A DNA stretch of 64,000 bases from Pyxicephalus adspersus (GCF_032062135.1 NC_092862.1:93853201-93917200); one strand, 5' to 3'; counted from the first letter of the stretch, positions 11,880 through 26,430 are shown. The notes: generated by a model not told the origin, from the letters alone. Made by a program: numbers and translations.

Positions 11880-14800
11880 ACCACAGAAAAAACAGGAGTT
11901 TTATCCTTCTATACTCTATCCATCTAAGATTAACATTTTTTGGCACAGATTATTTAGACAAAGGCCTTGACAATGTTCCTTGCTTCACGATTACATAAAC
12001 AACAACAAATTAAATCACAGGGAAACTCACAACCTATTTTTAACTCTAAACCAGACCTTAAATTTTAGGTTTATTCCCATTTTAAAGAGTTCTGGAGTTC
12101 AGTTTTAGACTCTCAGGGATTTTTTAACAATTTTTTTAACATGTGTGTTTGTTTTGTGCCCCAACCCAGCAAACAATGTGATACTTTATTCTAAATTGTG
12201 TTGTAATTTATAATATTCATATATATTAATGCCTCCAATGTACCTTTTCAAGTATCATTTTTACATATCACCATCATTACTGTATACTGGATTGTACAGA
12301 CTTCAGGCAAAACGCTGCCAAAGGAAATATTAGAGTCTATGCAGTCCTAAGACGAACACACCTCTGCCACAGCACAGTACAGCCCTGATTGGTATCAGAT
12401 GGAACCTACTCTTTCTCTGCTATAATTTCACTTTCACTTACAGGTTTCCACTCTTGTTCTCTGACTGAACAGTGAAAACAGGCAGGATGCTTTTTAGCTC
12501 ATCTATCTGCCAGTGTGTTCTGCCAACCCTTCAGCATTCATAGTGCTGCAACACACCTGGTTGGCTCCTTAGACTGCTTTTCCCACCTCTCTCTGAGTTT
12601 TGCTGTACAAGACCTTCAAGAGGTGGACACCACGTCAAATTTGGAAATTTACTTTGCTTCATTTAAAGAATACCTATTTATTATAACACCAATGGTTGCA
12701 GAGCCTTATTATTATGTATCTTTCATATCTGTGTGGCATTTAGCTTTATGTGTTTAAAAACACTGCTGAAGGTGTTGTGCAAGACACCCTGGCAGATTGT
12801 AGATGTAATTGTTCACAAAATAAACATCTGTTATTTTTGCTAGGCCAGGTGTAAGAATAAAAATAGCTGTTATGGGTAATGCATGCATTCTCATTAAGTG
12901 CCCTGGTAATACATTAGCCTTAAATATATTAATATATAGTGGTATGTGTTTCTCTTAATGTTATAACTGCCTGCTGTCTAGCATTGCTGCTACATGGTGC
13001 TCCATCATATTGTAAACATACAGTATACACTAAAGCTGGTCTTATGTCAACATATCATTTTCTAACCAGGGCTGAATTAGTTAGATGCCATTTAGCTGAA
13101 ATGTATGTTTGTGGGTGGAAATCTGTACAAATTCCAGAATGTAGACAATATCTTAGGTAAAAATCAAACTCATAGCCTCAAAGCTCCAATACCACAGTGC
13201 TATTTTGCAACTGGAAATGTGAAGCCCCAAGATTAAGCTCTAGCAATGCAAAAATGCAACAGAGGGGGTGTCCTCCATGTTGCTTAACCAATAAAAATTG
13301 ATCTTAGGCTTTTTAGATCTAGCAATGTGCATTATAACGTTTCTACAATGCAGGCAAGTTTGGAGAGGATCATCCCTAGAGATTGTGAACAGCCACGTCT
13401 GAGCTTTAATGAACAGTGAACAGTATAATTTACAAAACTAGCTTTGGCAGCCATTTTTCTAATGTTTCATATTTTTAGGACACGACACTCTTGCCACTGT
13501 TGCCTTATTTTGGAAGCCATTTTAGTTCAGTGTAACCAGGAGAAAACCTGACCAAAGCAGAAACATTTACTTGGCTGGTAATACACTTTAATTTACAAGC
13601 TTTGTTTTGTTAGATATCAGTGGGGGAGATTTACAAACTGTAAATATGATATATGAACAATTTTATGTATGCACAATTTTAACACCTGCCCAATTGCAAA
13701 CTACAGTTACAGACAACCAACAAACAGGAACTCTAATTAGTACCCCAGTGGATTCCTTTCTACATCCTTCTCCCAGATTAAAGTTTTAAAGCAGAAAAAT
13801 TCATCAAGCAATTTCATGTAAAGCAGAAGTTCCCCATTGTATTGCCAAAAACAGTATATAAAAAAGGAAATAGTTCTGGCTTAGGTATCTATGATTCCTA
13901 GGTGTCATATGATCGATGCTGATTGGATTCGGTTTTACTCAAATAGTAAATTTACAAATCTATACCATTTCGTTCAATTTTGTCGAATGTATTTTGAATG
14001 GGATTTCACTTGAAGAGCAATTCCAGACAAGTGGAAGCAGTGTAGTACAGCAATGTCTGGATGAAAACCTGGGCTATGAACCATTCAGCAAGTAAGGTTT
14101 GCTCCTGAATTGCATCTTAAGGTTTCATTTCAATTTAACCAGCTATGTACCTTTAATGAAGTTGTAGAGCTTTGTTCAGATGTTTGATTTGCTGTCTCTT
14201 TTGCTTCTTTGTTATAAGGTACAATAAGTCTTGTAAACATTACGGTAATGTTTCTTCAATGCATGCAATCAAATGTATGTTTTAGTTTAAAAATGAAATG
14301 GCATTGTTGGTTTGATCAAGAGATAAGGCCAGTTGTGGTCTATGGTGCATTCCATTATGAATGGTTAGTGGATTTATAATGGAATGACATGAATGGGGTT
14401 TATAATCAGAAAAGTACACTGACCTTAACACTACACAGGTGCAGCAGCATAATGACCCGCCAACTGCAAGCACATCAATTCCTAGAGAAAAGTCCAATGA
14501 GATTAACTCAGCAATAGGCTCCGTAAATGAAACATACATTATTGAATCATAAAATAGGTCAGTATCGGCTTGATGACAATTAAAGCATACAACAGAAATA
14601 AACTTATTCTCACATAGAAACACTCTGAAAATATCAAATATATACACGTATGTGAATAAGGCTTAAGGATTTTGATTATGTCATGGTATAGGAAGAAAAA
14701 GGGTACAATAGATGAAATATGATAAATCATCTTTCACTATGGTAATTGAAGGCGATATATGGTTATTAAGGGCTACTTGACATCACTGCTCCCGTTAAAT

Positions 14801-15254
14801 AAAAAGAAACACCTAGGTTAATTGCTATGTTAAAATAATTAAATGGATGTATATGAGTTTGGTGGATGTATTGTAAGACAAGTGTTTAATGTCGGAGTTT
14901 GAGTAAGACAGCAGTGTGAAAGAAACACATAAGTTACATCAATACAGTAACATAAAAAACAGTGTTTATTGAATACATTTGGTACAAAATAACAAGCCTA
15001 TCATTTAATCATGCACTCTGGTTGACACAGAATGTTTGAAAATGTCACAAAATTGCTGATATGTTTATTAGAAACCTTCAAACTGGTGTGTGCTCTATGC
15101 AAATATTGAAGAAAAAAACTGTGATGTGTGGTATCCAATAGTGTAAAGTGTCAATCTCTATGGGTTCTGATGACAGGCAAAGAGGTTTGTGCTTTAAAAA
15201 GTGGGGTGTTCGGAGACATTTGAAATAGTGTATACATTCAACAGTGCAACCATA
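11880..15254. other. AT-rich non-coding stretch
   Basis: No gene or named repeat is supported. Frames at 12515-12757, 12939-13160, 13607-13789 and 14282-14647 (minus) are 60-121 codons without motifs. Around 13930-14010 a segment with ATTTACAAATCT loosely echoes the right end of the 39.3-kb element, too weakly to annotate. Confidence 0.5.
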
Positions 15255-15418
15255 GATCTAGCCAGGACCACAATAAAAAATTCTGGGCTCTGTACTGAGT
15301 AAACTTCCTGGGCCCCCTCTCACATGTCTACAAGTTCAAGTATTGCAAATCAAGTCAAGCTCTTTTTATCAGAGGTCAGTACAGAAGTATCCCTTTACCC
15401 CCTTCCCCAACGGCGGAC
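15255..15418 (+). mobile_element. Degraded copy of the 22.94-kb hAT-like repeat
   Basis: The segments TAAACTTCCTGG, CCCCCTCTCACATG and CCCCCTTCCCC occur in the same order and spacing as in the element at 22943-23086. Ends are eroded (GCCAGGACCACAATAAAAAA on the left, CGGCGGACTT on the right), and no target duplication is visible. Confidence 0.55.
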
Positions 15419-18400
15419 TTGAGTCCAGCAATGAAACTGGGTTATTAGGTAAGGTTTATAAAAAGGCATGTTTTAAAATGAGTGAACCTGACTTTTACTA
15501 AACATTCCCTACAGGTGGATCTTGCAGGTCCATGTATTTTTCCTAAGTGATTCATTTACCATCAGTTTTGTTTTGCTACAACTAGTTAATTTTTTGGCCG
15601 AAAACTACTTCCACTGCCTTAAAAAACATATCCCAAGTCATAGTAGATACATTTTAGAAAGATAAAAGGCACGTGCAGGCCTTAATTTATGAAGAGTATT
15701 ATTTTTAAAGACATATTGACATAATTACATAATAGGCAATGCTGCTTGTATACTGTTAAACTAATTTGCAGAGCCTTTATGTTATCCACTGTATAAAAAA
15801 AAAAAAAAAATATTATTGTTTCAATAGGATTTACAAGTCACCTACCACAGACAAATTTATCATTAGGTTAGATGCTCAGTCCCAAGAGTATACTTTGGTT
15901 AATTTTAGCAGTTTATGATAAAACTGCATAGGGTACAGGAGAAAGAGAGAGAAAGAGAACTGGTTGCAAAAACTGAGAGATATGACAGAATCAAACCCAG
16001 CTCAAAATTCTAAACCTTTATACTTATAAAATTATTTTTAGCAGTGTATGTGTTTGCTAACCAAAAAAACAATTTGATGGATTCTACCCAAGAAGTTCCT
16101 TCATGGGTCCTTCTGACTTGCAGTTGACCTTTTTTGATCTGAAGTTGATCGTTGACCCACCTTTATTAAGCTGCTTTTGCATTCCTGTTCACTTACATAG
16201 AAAGAAAAGCAGTTTGACATAAAAAAAGATCTGTAGAAACAGATCCATACAAAGTAAGCTTCAATTTACAAGGTCAGATAAAGCCTTTCAATTAAAACAT
16301 TAGTAAAAAAAAACAAGTTTACAAAGTTCAGGGCCATTCCTGTATATCACATTTATTAAATGCTGGAAGCATTTACAAAGAGCCAAGTTTATTTACACCA
16401 GAGTATTAGGCTAATCATTTTCATTCCCCACTATAGTTCTCCTTACCATTGAGAAGTTGTTTTGCATATGGCAAATGTTTGATATAATAATTAACTTCCT
16501 ATAATGACCTTGCTTGTTCATCGAATCTTATTTTTGAAGAACTTTTGCTGTTTTTAGATAAGTTACCATCTTTAATAAACTCTAGATTTTGAATTGTTAC
16601 AAAAAAAAAAAAAAAGCCAGGGGGAGGACAAAGGACTAGTCACAAGTATTGTATGTTGTCTGGTCCGCTCCCCATTACAGAATTGCCATGCCTTGCTCTG
16701 TGCTGTGTTTCTGTGTGGAGGTGGCCACCCTGGCAGAGGCAGAGCTTTGCTCCTTGAAATCAGAACCTCCAACAATGGAAACAGCAGCACAGTTGTTTAA
16801 CCATCTATAGCAGTCAGATGCTAAATAACATTACTTTTTATTAATGTTCCCTATACCATGGAAAATCCACACTTTGGATTCAGGGCCACTTTAATTTGCA
16901 AATGATAACTTTATATTTTTTAAGAAAACATTTTGCACCTCCTGCACAACAAAATAATTTTTAGGAAATCTTAATGCCATCAACTGCAGTAAAATAAAGT
17001 ACCTTGTATGTACATGGTTTAACTGTGTTTTTTAAAAGTTACTTATTTTCTTTTTCTAAGAACCGGTACTTGAAATACATTTGCTGTTAATGAGGGTTAA
17101 ATAATAAAGACCATATAGTAAAACAACACTGTAGTAGTTGTAAAAAACTATCCAGACCATATACAGCTATCTCTAAGGCAGTAGTGGCGGGGTGCAGTTG
17201 CATGTTAGCAGCCAATGTCTTATGTCAATCTTAAGTCTAAAGTTAAAGCAATATCTTTTAACGAACAGTGTAAAAACCCAAGACTTTTTGAAGCACAGGG
17301 TTTCAAAGAAACTTTAGAAGTTTACATCTATTTTCACTCTATGCTCCTGGCCAGTGGTATCACCTTCAATAACTGTGATTTTTAAACATGACTGCCTGCC
17401 TACAACTGACATCAAATGACCCATCCAGAAGCAATATAGATATTATAAAACTGAAAAAAAATGTGTAAAAGCTAGACAGGTACACCAGTATCAACAATCA
17501 AACTATTTAATACAAAATAGCAAACAACAAATTTTGTTTGATACATGGATTTCATGTGTAGGGTAACAGAGTAGAAGACTCAATTTTGAAAATCAAAATT
17601 CACTACATTCATTTAATGCTTTGGCACTCTCTGGATCATGTTGTGGTGGGTATGGCAATTACAGCACTTACACAGCAGGCAAACACTACAGAGGCAGATG
17701 TATCAAGCAATTTTTCCTGCTAGATGCAGTAGTGGTCTCTTCTAAACTTCCAAGGCACTTCCAAGGCTACATACATGTGCTGGATGATCATTGCCCAATA
17801 TGAATGATCATGCATGTCTTGGGCAAAAATCTAGCATGTGTACAGCAGTCCCTAAATGTTGTTTTAGCAATCCTCCATAGCACATCACGTTTTAGCAAAC
17901 GAAAGAGCGGGGACAACCACTGTCCTATCCTGTGGGGAAGAAGCCTCCTCTCTTGTACCTTCATAAAATAATATGTACAGCACTGATTCGTTTTACTGTC
18001 ACTGGAAATGATTTACTGATCTTTGTAATCGTTTTCAGTATCTCTAGTTCTATGGACAGGGGGGAGGCAAAAATGAGCAAATGGCACCCTGCTGCACTCT
18101 GCTTCACAGCAAACTACAGCCATCCTCCCTGCTCTGTCACTCATTGAACTGCCAAGATAGATCAGTGAATGACTTGGGACTTGGGGGGGTCACCAGTACA
18201 TATGCTAGATTTTCAAAATCAAAATCTTTTGTCTTGGGTTACAATCATCCAGTACGTGTAAATAGCCAAAGTACATACTGGATGAAAAAAGATAGAACTA
18301 TTTCCCTCTCTACTCCAGCATGAAAAGAAAACCAATTAAAACTTTTGTACAGAATTTGAGAGTGTGCAAAGCTGACAGTGATGTCCTCATGCCATCTGGT

Positions 18401-19935
18401 AAAAAAAAAATGCCTGTGCATTGGTATATGGTTGCTTTAGTTGATCAAGCAAGGCAAGTAAACCTTTCCTGGATGAGGAATACCCAAAAACTAAGAACTC
18501 CTGTTTTCATTTTAAAATGATATAACCCTGTGAAAGCCTAAAACATAATCATATAGCTTATTTCAAATAAATATTATATGATCAATCAACCAATAAAATA
18601 ATTGTGCTAAAATTTAAAAATATGAATTCACACCAAGATATTGACCTTCTATTTAATCATATGGTGTTGGTGTTTTCTTCCTTGCTATGTTGTTTTTCTA
18701 AATCACAAATGATCTTATAGTCATATAAATACGGTATACAATCTTGTGAAAATTTAAGTTGCCATGGAAACAAGAAAATACTGTTCATTCAGGTGCATTT
18801 CCGATGTGAAAATTTTAAACAAGACACTCCTAAATCAGGTTTGAACTACACAGCAATTTTATAACTCTAGAAAGCTTTAAAAATATAATTCACCATTTAT
18901 AATGAACAACACAACACTTTCTTAGATGGAAAGGATAATTGTATAAAGGAGGAGAATGTATAAAGGGACATATTTAGTTTAGAATCTTTTATTTTTAACA
19001 TTATTTTTTAACGGTATTTATTCCGTTACTTGTAGCAGTGGTTTTTGAAGCAGTAAGACTTTGATAAACAACCTTCTTAAGAAGAAAGATAACCTTGATG
19101 TTCTTTTATCAGTACCAGGAGAGCGAGATTGTTCTGTAACATAACAGTAAGGAGCTGCACATATCTGATGATAACCTAGAGGAGAAGCAGAGATTGTGAC
19201 TGGGGAAGTGGAAGTCAGTGAGTAGTGTTTTTTATTTCATATCTTGGCCAGAGACAAGAGAATATCTTCACATGAGATACATCAACATCAGCATGTATAA
19301 CTGTTACCCATATCCTTATTACTGCCTGCTTTAAACAATTGTATTGTAAATCATTTTTTGAAATCTGCTTTTAAACGCTGATTTAAGTTTAAAGAGGAAC
19401 TAAAGTTCTGATCAGATTGGATATAGTTGTGATCTGCCAGGATTGTAATTACAGAACGGACAAGCGATGCTCCTTCATATTTACATATTTTCCTGCCTGT
19501 TCACTACCTTTTTAAAAAGAAGCTCTGCATATTATGCCGATTTATGCTGGGGATACCCAGATATCTGAATAAACTTCTGCACACATGAGCCGGAGTTCTG
19601 TCATCCTTGTCCAATCCAGATGGCTAATGTTTGGTAACCCAGAAGAGGAGCATAGGAGGATGGTGACACCACTGATTTTCACCTGGGTGTGGGTACAGAT
19701 GATTGTATTTCAAAGATTGAAATCAGGCAGTTAAGGTTATTTTATTGCAAAGGGGAAATTACCTGTCCCTTCCCCTATTAAGCACTCTGCCTTTTTTGGA
19801 AAACTACAAGCTAAACTAAGTAATAAATACACCATAAGAATATATGGTTACCTGTGGTTCTGTGTGTAGAACATACATCTAGCCTAGTCTAAAATGTTTT
19901 AAAAGGAACAAAATTGCTGAAATGTAGTGCTTATA
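15419..19935. other. AT-rich non-coding stretch with A-runs
   Basis: No supported gene. Homopolymer A runs lie near 15797-15811 and 16600-16615. Overlapping opposite-strand frames at 16572-16800 and frames at 17621-18520 lack domains. A TIR or retroelement origin could not be shown. Confidence 0.5.
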
Positions 19936-19964
19936 CAAGGGCTGTTTGAGAAGTAGTGATCTTA

Positions 19965-20016
<52 letters not shown>

Positions 20017-21248
20017 TGTAAAGATTCTGTAAATTATTAAAAAATAAAGCCTTAGATGAGTTTGACCAAAAAGAATATCTTTTATATATTTTTTTTAAAA
20101 CAAATTTAAAAATTGTATGATGGTGATTTTTTGGGGGATAGAGAAAATTGAGCACAGAGCAGTCATTAAATTCCTTCACTTAAAGGGGCTAAACACTAAG
20201 GAAATCCATACAGAGATGCAAGAAGTGTTAAAAGATGATTCTCCTTCTTATTCATCTGTCAAAAGATGGGTTGTCGAGATCAAACAAGGTCAAAATAGCC
20301 TTTGTGATGAAGAAAGGCCTGGAGCGCCCAAAGTTGTTACAACCCAGGAAATGATTGACAGAATTGACAATAATGTCCTCCAAGACAGAAGACTGACCAC
20401 CAATAGCATTGGTAAGAGTGTGGGGATTTCAAATGAAAGCGTTTACCACATTCTTACTGAAGAATTTGGAATGAGGAAACTTTCTTCAAGATGGATTCCG
20501 AAACTTCTGACTCCTGACTAAAAGAGAGAACGGGTGAGATGCTCCCGTGCCTTTCTTGAGCATTTCAGCAAAAATGAGTTGCAATTTCTTGAAAATTTCA
20601 TAACAATGGATGAGACTTGGACCCATCACTTTGATCCAGACACAAAACAGCAGTTTTAACAATGAAAACACAAAGGTTCTCCTACCCCAAAGATGGCAAG
20701 GATCACAAAGTCCTCAATGAAGGTCATGGCCTCTGTCTTCTGGGATATTCATGGTGTAGTGATGATTGACTTGAAAAGGGTCAAGCAATCACAGGAACTT
20801 ATTGCTCCACTTTAATAAGAAAGTTAAAGGAGGAATTGAAGATGAAAAGATGGGGAAAGTTGACAAAAGGCATCTTGTTTCATCAGGACAATGTGCCAGC
20901 ACACAAGTCAGCTGTTGCAAGGGCCACAATTTATGAATGCAGCTTTGAATTGTTAGAACACCCACCTTATTCACGAGATATGGCCCCATCAGACTCTTGA
21001 CTATTTGGAATTTTAAAGAAATACCGAAAGGGGAAGAAATTTGACCCTGATGATGATGTCATCAAGGCTGTTCAGGACTTCCTTGAGGGGAGAGATGTTG
21101 AGTTCTACAAAAAGGGTTTAAAGGCCTTAAAAGAAAGATCTTAGAGGTGCATTCTGCTTCATGGAGATTATATTGAAAATGTAAAGAAAATAAAGTTCCT
21201 AGCTATTGTCTTTATGCTTGAGGCTCAATACTTGTCAAACAGCCCTTG
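19936..21248 (+). mobile_element. Full-length mariner-type transposon
   Basis: The 1313-bp element is bracketed by TA at 19934-19935 and 21249-21250, the target duplication of Tc1/mariner elements. The left end CAAGGGCTGTTTGAGAAGT and the inverted right end CAAGGGCTGTTTGACAAGT differ at one of these 19 positions. Size, TA duplication and a single transposase gene in the middle are typical of mariner. A (CA)n(TA)n microsatellite at 19967-20010 lies between the left TIR and the coding region. The transposase is dead, so the copy could only ever have moved with help in trans. Confidence 0.93.
20117..21175 (+). pseudogene. Mariner transposase pseudogene (DD34D type)
   Basis: The open first third (134 codons to the TAA at 20519) contains EHRAVIKFLHLKGLN and SYSSVKRWV, the N-terminal helix-turn-helix DNA-binding part of mariner transposases. 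Homology continues through stops: MDETWTHHF with the first catalytic Asp codon at 20609-20611, HQDNVPAH with the second at 20887-20889, and MAPSD with the third at 20992-20994. Exactly 34 residues separate the second and third, as expected for DD34D. Disruptions include TAA at 20519, TAA and TGA near 20657-20665, a frameshift near 20770, TGA after APSDS, and TAG near 21142. The ancestral start may be the ATA at 20138, a likely mutated ATG before EKIEHRAV; the open frame's own ATG is at 20117. Confidence 0.92.
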
Positions 21249-22290
21249 TAAGTACCTTTGGTAAAGTATAATTGTGGCCAGGTTTTAAACATGGAAATAA
21301 TTTATATTTGTAACAAGCAAAAAAAACCTTTGAAATAAGCACTCACTGACCTATGTGGCAATGGACAATGATAACCAAATCACAAGAAACCATCACTTAC
21401 TTCATTGCCTTGTCCTCTGGGTTCGGCAGAATTGGACAATGGGATGGGCATGTGCAGCTTAGTGTATAATTTAAAGAAGATTACAAATACGCAGTTTGTT
21501 TTATTGTGAAATGAACCTAAGCAATCCCTTCTGCATAGAATTTTAAGGTTTAGTTCTGCTTTAAACACATGAAAAACATATTTATTTTATCAGTAACGTC
21601 TGCAGTGGGTGTTTATTCCTCTGTGATCCAGGTCTGGTTTATACCTCATACTGTGCAAGTAATGAGTCAAACCAGTTCCACATTAAAATTGCATAGGTGC
21701 CATATATTCGCTTGAAACTGTTTCAACGACATCAAACATTGTAAAGCATGTCTTTTATTTATAAGCTGTGTAGGGTTTATTTGTCTTCCATACCTGAAAA
21801 ATATCACTTATCTCTGTTATCATAATTGTCTCTGTCTTTGCTTGATGCAGTTTTGTAGAAATCTATAAGCTGAAGCAGCAAGTGAGTTTATAATAATGCC
21901 ATAGCAACACAGTTACTAGGGGATGCCTATAATTCACACCATACACACAGAGCTACTTGAGTGTGTGTGAAGAATATTAAGTTCTTAATTATTTTTATAT
22001 CAGCTTTTCATGCAAGTATTAGGTGACATGAAAGGCATAGCTCACATTTAGGCACTGATAATTTATTATATCAGTAAAGAAATATATTGTGAACAGAATT
22101 TTAAGGAATTTTCTTTTAGAAATGTTTAATTGTATTATAGAAAAAGACAAAGGCATGCCCTGGGCATAGTGTACCCCCAAATTTTTGGTATTGTGTAACA
22201 AACATTAAAAACTCTCCCCCAACCCATGCATTCCTATTAGTTTATTACTGTGATGGCCATGCTGACTGGGCTATAGGATAGTGCAAAAGC
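21249..22290. other. Non-coding stretch without recognisable features
   Basis: No domain-bearing frame, TIR pair or retroelement end was found here. Confidence 0.5.
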
Positions 22291-22298
22291 CTGTAGAG

Positions 22299-22644
22299 CA
22301 GTGATCCCCACTGCCCTACATGCACAGGGAGCTGTGTGCCCTCCCCCCAGAGTGACGTCTTGATTCCAGAACCCGCCCACTCCAGAGACACAACCTGCCC
22401 AACGCCCTGAGCCTACAATGTCTCCGGGAGACGTGGTCAGCGGCTTTGGCCCATGCGCTCCCCCAACAGGGTCCTTCTCCTGAGCCTGCTGGTGGGTGCA
22501 CCTGCCAGAGCCGCAGCCCACTAGTAGGCCACAGACCAGGGGTTGGGGCCCCCAGTGGTGTCCTCCTCCTGACCCCACTGGTGGGTGCACCTGCCAAAGC
22601 CGCAGCCCACTAGTAGGCCACGGACCGGGGGTTGGGAACCCCTG
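22299..22644 (+). mobile_element. hAT-type MITE with 8-bp target duplication
   Basis: The element starts CAGTGATCCCCA and ends GTTGGGAACCCCTG, imperfect TIRs of hAT form. Flanking octamers CTGTAGAG (22291-22298) and CTGTAGGG (22645-22652) match at seven of eight positions, as expected for a hAT target duplication. The interior is GC-rich and contains a direct repeat of about 90 bp: GGTGGGTGCACCTGCC occurs near 22490 and 22580, each followed by CGCAGCCCACTAGTAGGCCA. Open frames of 93 and 150 codons on the minus strand are by-products of this composition and are not genes. Confidence 0.85.
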
Positions 22645-22942
22645 CTGTAGGGGACAGAAATGAAACCTGCTGCAGGTATCTACTGGCAACTATGCATGCA
22701 TTTAATACCTATAGAAAAAATTTGTTACTCACAGTTCTTGGATTATCCCATAACTGTGTTTCCATGTGGACCAACACAGTGTTTCAGGAACACAATGGTC
22801 CTCTTTGTTGCCTTGAAAAAGACAACCATTGTGCCCCTAAAACATTGCGTTAGTGTGCATGGAATCATAGTAAAGGATATTCGAAGAACCTTGAGTGTCA
22901 TTTTTTTTTATTTCATTTTAAATTCTTTGACGTTGCTGGGCA

Positions 22943-23086
22943 CAGGGCTGCCATCAATAATTTCTGGGCCTCATAATAGGTAAACTTCCTGGATACCTCT
23001 CAGTCAAGTCCAAAAGTTTCAGCATTGCAAAAGTCAGACTCTTTTGAAGTGCCCCCTACCTCCCCCTTTTCCCGATGGCAGCTCTA
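22943..23086 (+). mobile_element. Short hAT-like MITE with target duplication
   Basis: TIRs are CAGGGCTGCC on the left and, inverted from the right, TAGAGCTGCC. The flanks GCTGGGCA (22935-22942) and GCTAGGCA (23087-23094) form an 8-bp duplication with one change. At 144 bp it has no coding capacity. A degraded relative lies at 15255-15418. Confidence 0.75.
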
Positions 23087-23412
23087 GCTAGGCACCACAT
23101 GTCTGCATTTTTACACCTGTCAACACCGGTATTGTTTCCTTTTTTAAAAAACCCGTCACTTTGATGCCTATACTGTCTACAATTTGTGTAATTTAAACAT
23201 GTAACAGCATCAAGTTTATCAGTGATTGCAATGATGTAAATGAAGACTTTACCCTGCAATCATCACCTGCAACCCTTGTGTGTTTCTTACAAGCAAAGGG
23301 TGTTTCAGAGGTGTCTAAATAACAAAAAGGATCAGTAACATCCACTATATTAATATTTCAGTAATTAATGCATAATTAAGATATGCAGAAAATGGCAATA
23401 TAACAGAGTGAG

Positions 23413-23634
23413 CCTGATATATTAAAGCTCTTCAAGACTGGAGAGGATACATTTTCATCAGTAAAGCTGGGTGGTCCAGCAAATCTGGAATAGTTTTGTT
23501 TTTATTTAGTAATTTGCTATTTGTTAGCAAATGTTTTCAGTCCTGGACCAGATCCATTCCAGGTTTGCTGGGTCATCCAGATTCACTGATGAAAGTGTAT
23601 CCTTTTCAGCCTTGGAGAGCTTTAATAAATCAGG
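23413..23634. mobile_element. Foldback MITE, copy 1
   Basis: The two halves are long imperfect inverted repeats. The left half begins CCTGATATATTAAAGCTC and the right half ends GAGCTTTAATAAATCAGG. Both contain the module 'GGNTGNNCCAGCAAANCTGGAAT' or its inverse and a CATCAGT block. The centre is ATTTGCTATTTGTTAGCAAAT. Related copies lie at 30533-30680 and 43234-43441. Confidence 0.8.
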
Positions 23635-23689
23635 ATCACATAATCTAGAGAGCACAAACACATTTTCATTGGCATGTTGGTTGCAGTGG

Positions 23690-23815
23690 CTAGCATTCCC
23701 ACACTGGAACACTTGGGTCAAAGGCTCAAACACTGGTACCGTCAGGATTTGTATGTTCTCCCTGTGCTTGTTTGGCTTTTCTCCCACATCCCCAAAGCAT
23801 ACTAGCTGGTTCCTT
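23690..23815 (+). mobile_element. Fragment of tRNA-derived SINE
   Basis: TTTGTATGTTCTCCCTGTG, GGCTTTTCTCCCACATCCC and AAAGCATACTAGCTGGTT align in order with the central block of the SINEs at 30160-30478 and 37868-38115. The tRNA-like head is heavily mutated (TTGGGTCAAAGGCTCAAA) and the LINE-like tail is missing. Confidence 0.65.
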
Positions 23816-23890
23816 CAGACAGTGTCTATATAACTATATAGGACTATATATGACATGACTATAGGACTATGGGATATCTAAATTGCTGTG

Positions 23891-25220
<1,330 letters not shown>

Positions 25221-25262
<42 letters not shown>
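25221..25262. repeat. (TA)n microsatellite
   Basis: About 20 uninterrupted TA units just before the DIRS-like region. Confidence 0.97.
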
Positions 25263-25264
<2 letters not shown>

Positions 25265-26076
25265 CTTGCTTCTTTTACCAATCAATGAATTGCATGCAAT
25301 TTTTTCTAATGTAAGACTGCATTGCTAGTTGTTAATTTGTGGGTGTGGCAAATCAGGAAAGAGGTTAAGGAGGTGATTGGGTGCAGAAGGGTCAGGTGGC
25401 CATTAGAAAGGGAGTCCAGAGGTCCCCCCTCAGGTTCAGCACCACTTAGGGAGCCCAGAGGAGTACCCTTCTGCTGTGTCTGCTGGGGCAGCGATGGCTT
25501 CAGGTATGTGGCAGTCAGGAAGGAATACTTAAAGTAGGCAGGAGCATGCGGTCCTGTGTCTCCAGGTAAGGCTGGCGGCTATGCAGGCAGTCAGATCGGT
25601 ACCTTTGCCAGGATTTAAGATGGCGGCCATGACATATCGCAGGTTTTGGTAGACAGGGGACAGAGCAGCCAGAAAAGGCACTGAGAATGGTGCGCTGATG
25701 GAAGGAGAGCCTTAATCATCAGGCAAGGAGGATCTTGACACAGCAGGTGGCATGGCGGAGGTATGGCCTGAGACAAGCTGTGGGAAAGTGTGGAGCGCTG
25801 CAGGGATAGCTGGTGGTTAGGCTGCAAGACCTGGAAGTCTTGAAAGCAGGGTAAAGGGGAATGAGGGGGAGGGGGAAATGTTATCCCACAGACAGTTGGC
25901 CCAGTGTGTGGAGGGAAGTTGGGGGACTGCTAATACCTGGGGCCCTTGGAGGGGAGAGTAGTGAAGGGGGGACTTTGCACCAGAGGGATGCTTGGGAGGA
26001 GGGGTGGCGCACCCTCGGGTGGAATCGTTGGGGTAGGCCAGCTGGGAGGTTGGGCTATTCCTTGCAGGTTTGACAA

Positions 26077-26430
26077 TTGGCTGCAATTCTGGGTAGTGTA
26101 ATTGGGGAGAAAACCCCGGAGCACTGTTTGGGGTTGTTCTGCTATTTAGATGCTATTAGTAAGGCCTACCAGGTGTATGGTGGAAAAGTTTGGTGCATTA
26201 AGAGCAGTTTTGTCAGCGCAAAACGGTGCAACCGTCTATTCTGTGGGATCATAAAAATATTAGCCTCTGGATGAAGCTGATGAATACAGCCAGGGGAGTT
26301 AGAGGGCAGCTGTTTCCAGGGGCGTGAGGGTCCATCCTCTCAGAGGCCCCAGGCATTGGGATTGTGCAAATTTAGGGGCTCATGTCGATTCAAGCATGAG
26401 TGCACAACCTGTGGGGGACAAACGGGACCC
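26077..26430 (+). pseudogene. DIRS-like gag region with Cys/His finger
   Basis: Blocks YLDAISKAYQVYGGKVW (26137 onward) and, in another frame, ILWDHKNISLWMKLMNTAR (about 26235-26295) precede a finger, C-x5-C-x3-H-x-C-x2-C (CKFRGSCRFKHECTTCGG, codons 26365-26412 plus two Gly). I recall this layout from the first ORF of frog DIRS-type elements, where it probably binds element RNA. Frameshifts and stops separate the blocks, for example TGA after QLFPGA. Confidence 0.7.

Noticed and set aside
16572..16800. Overlapping frames on both strands near a poly(A) run as a processed pseudogene
   Set aside because: The A run is followed, not preceded, by the frames on the plus strand, and no known protein motif is present.
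22237..22689. 150- and 93-codon minus-strand frames as genes
   Set aside because: They lie inside a GC-rich hAT MITE and repeat the same residues because the element holds a direct repeat.
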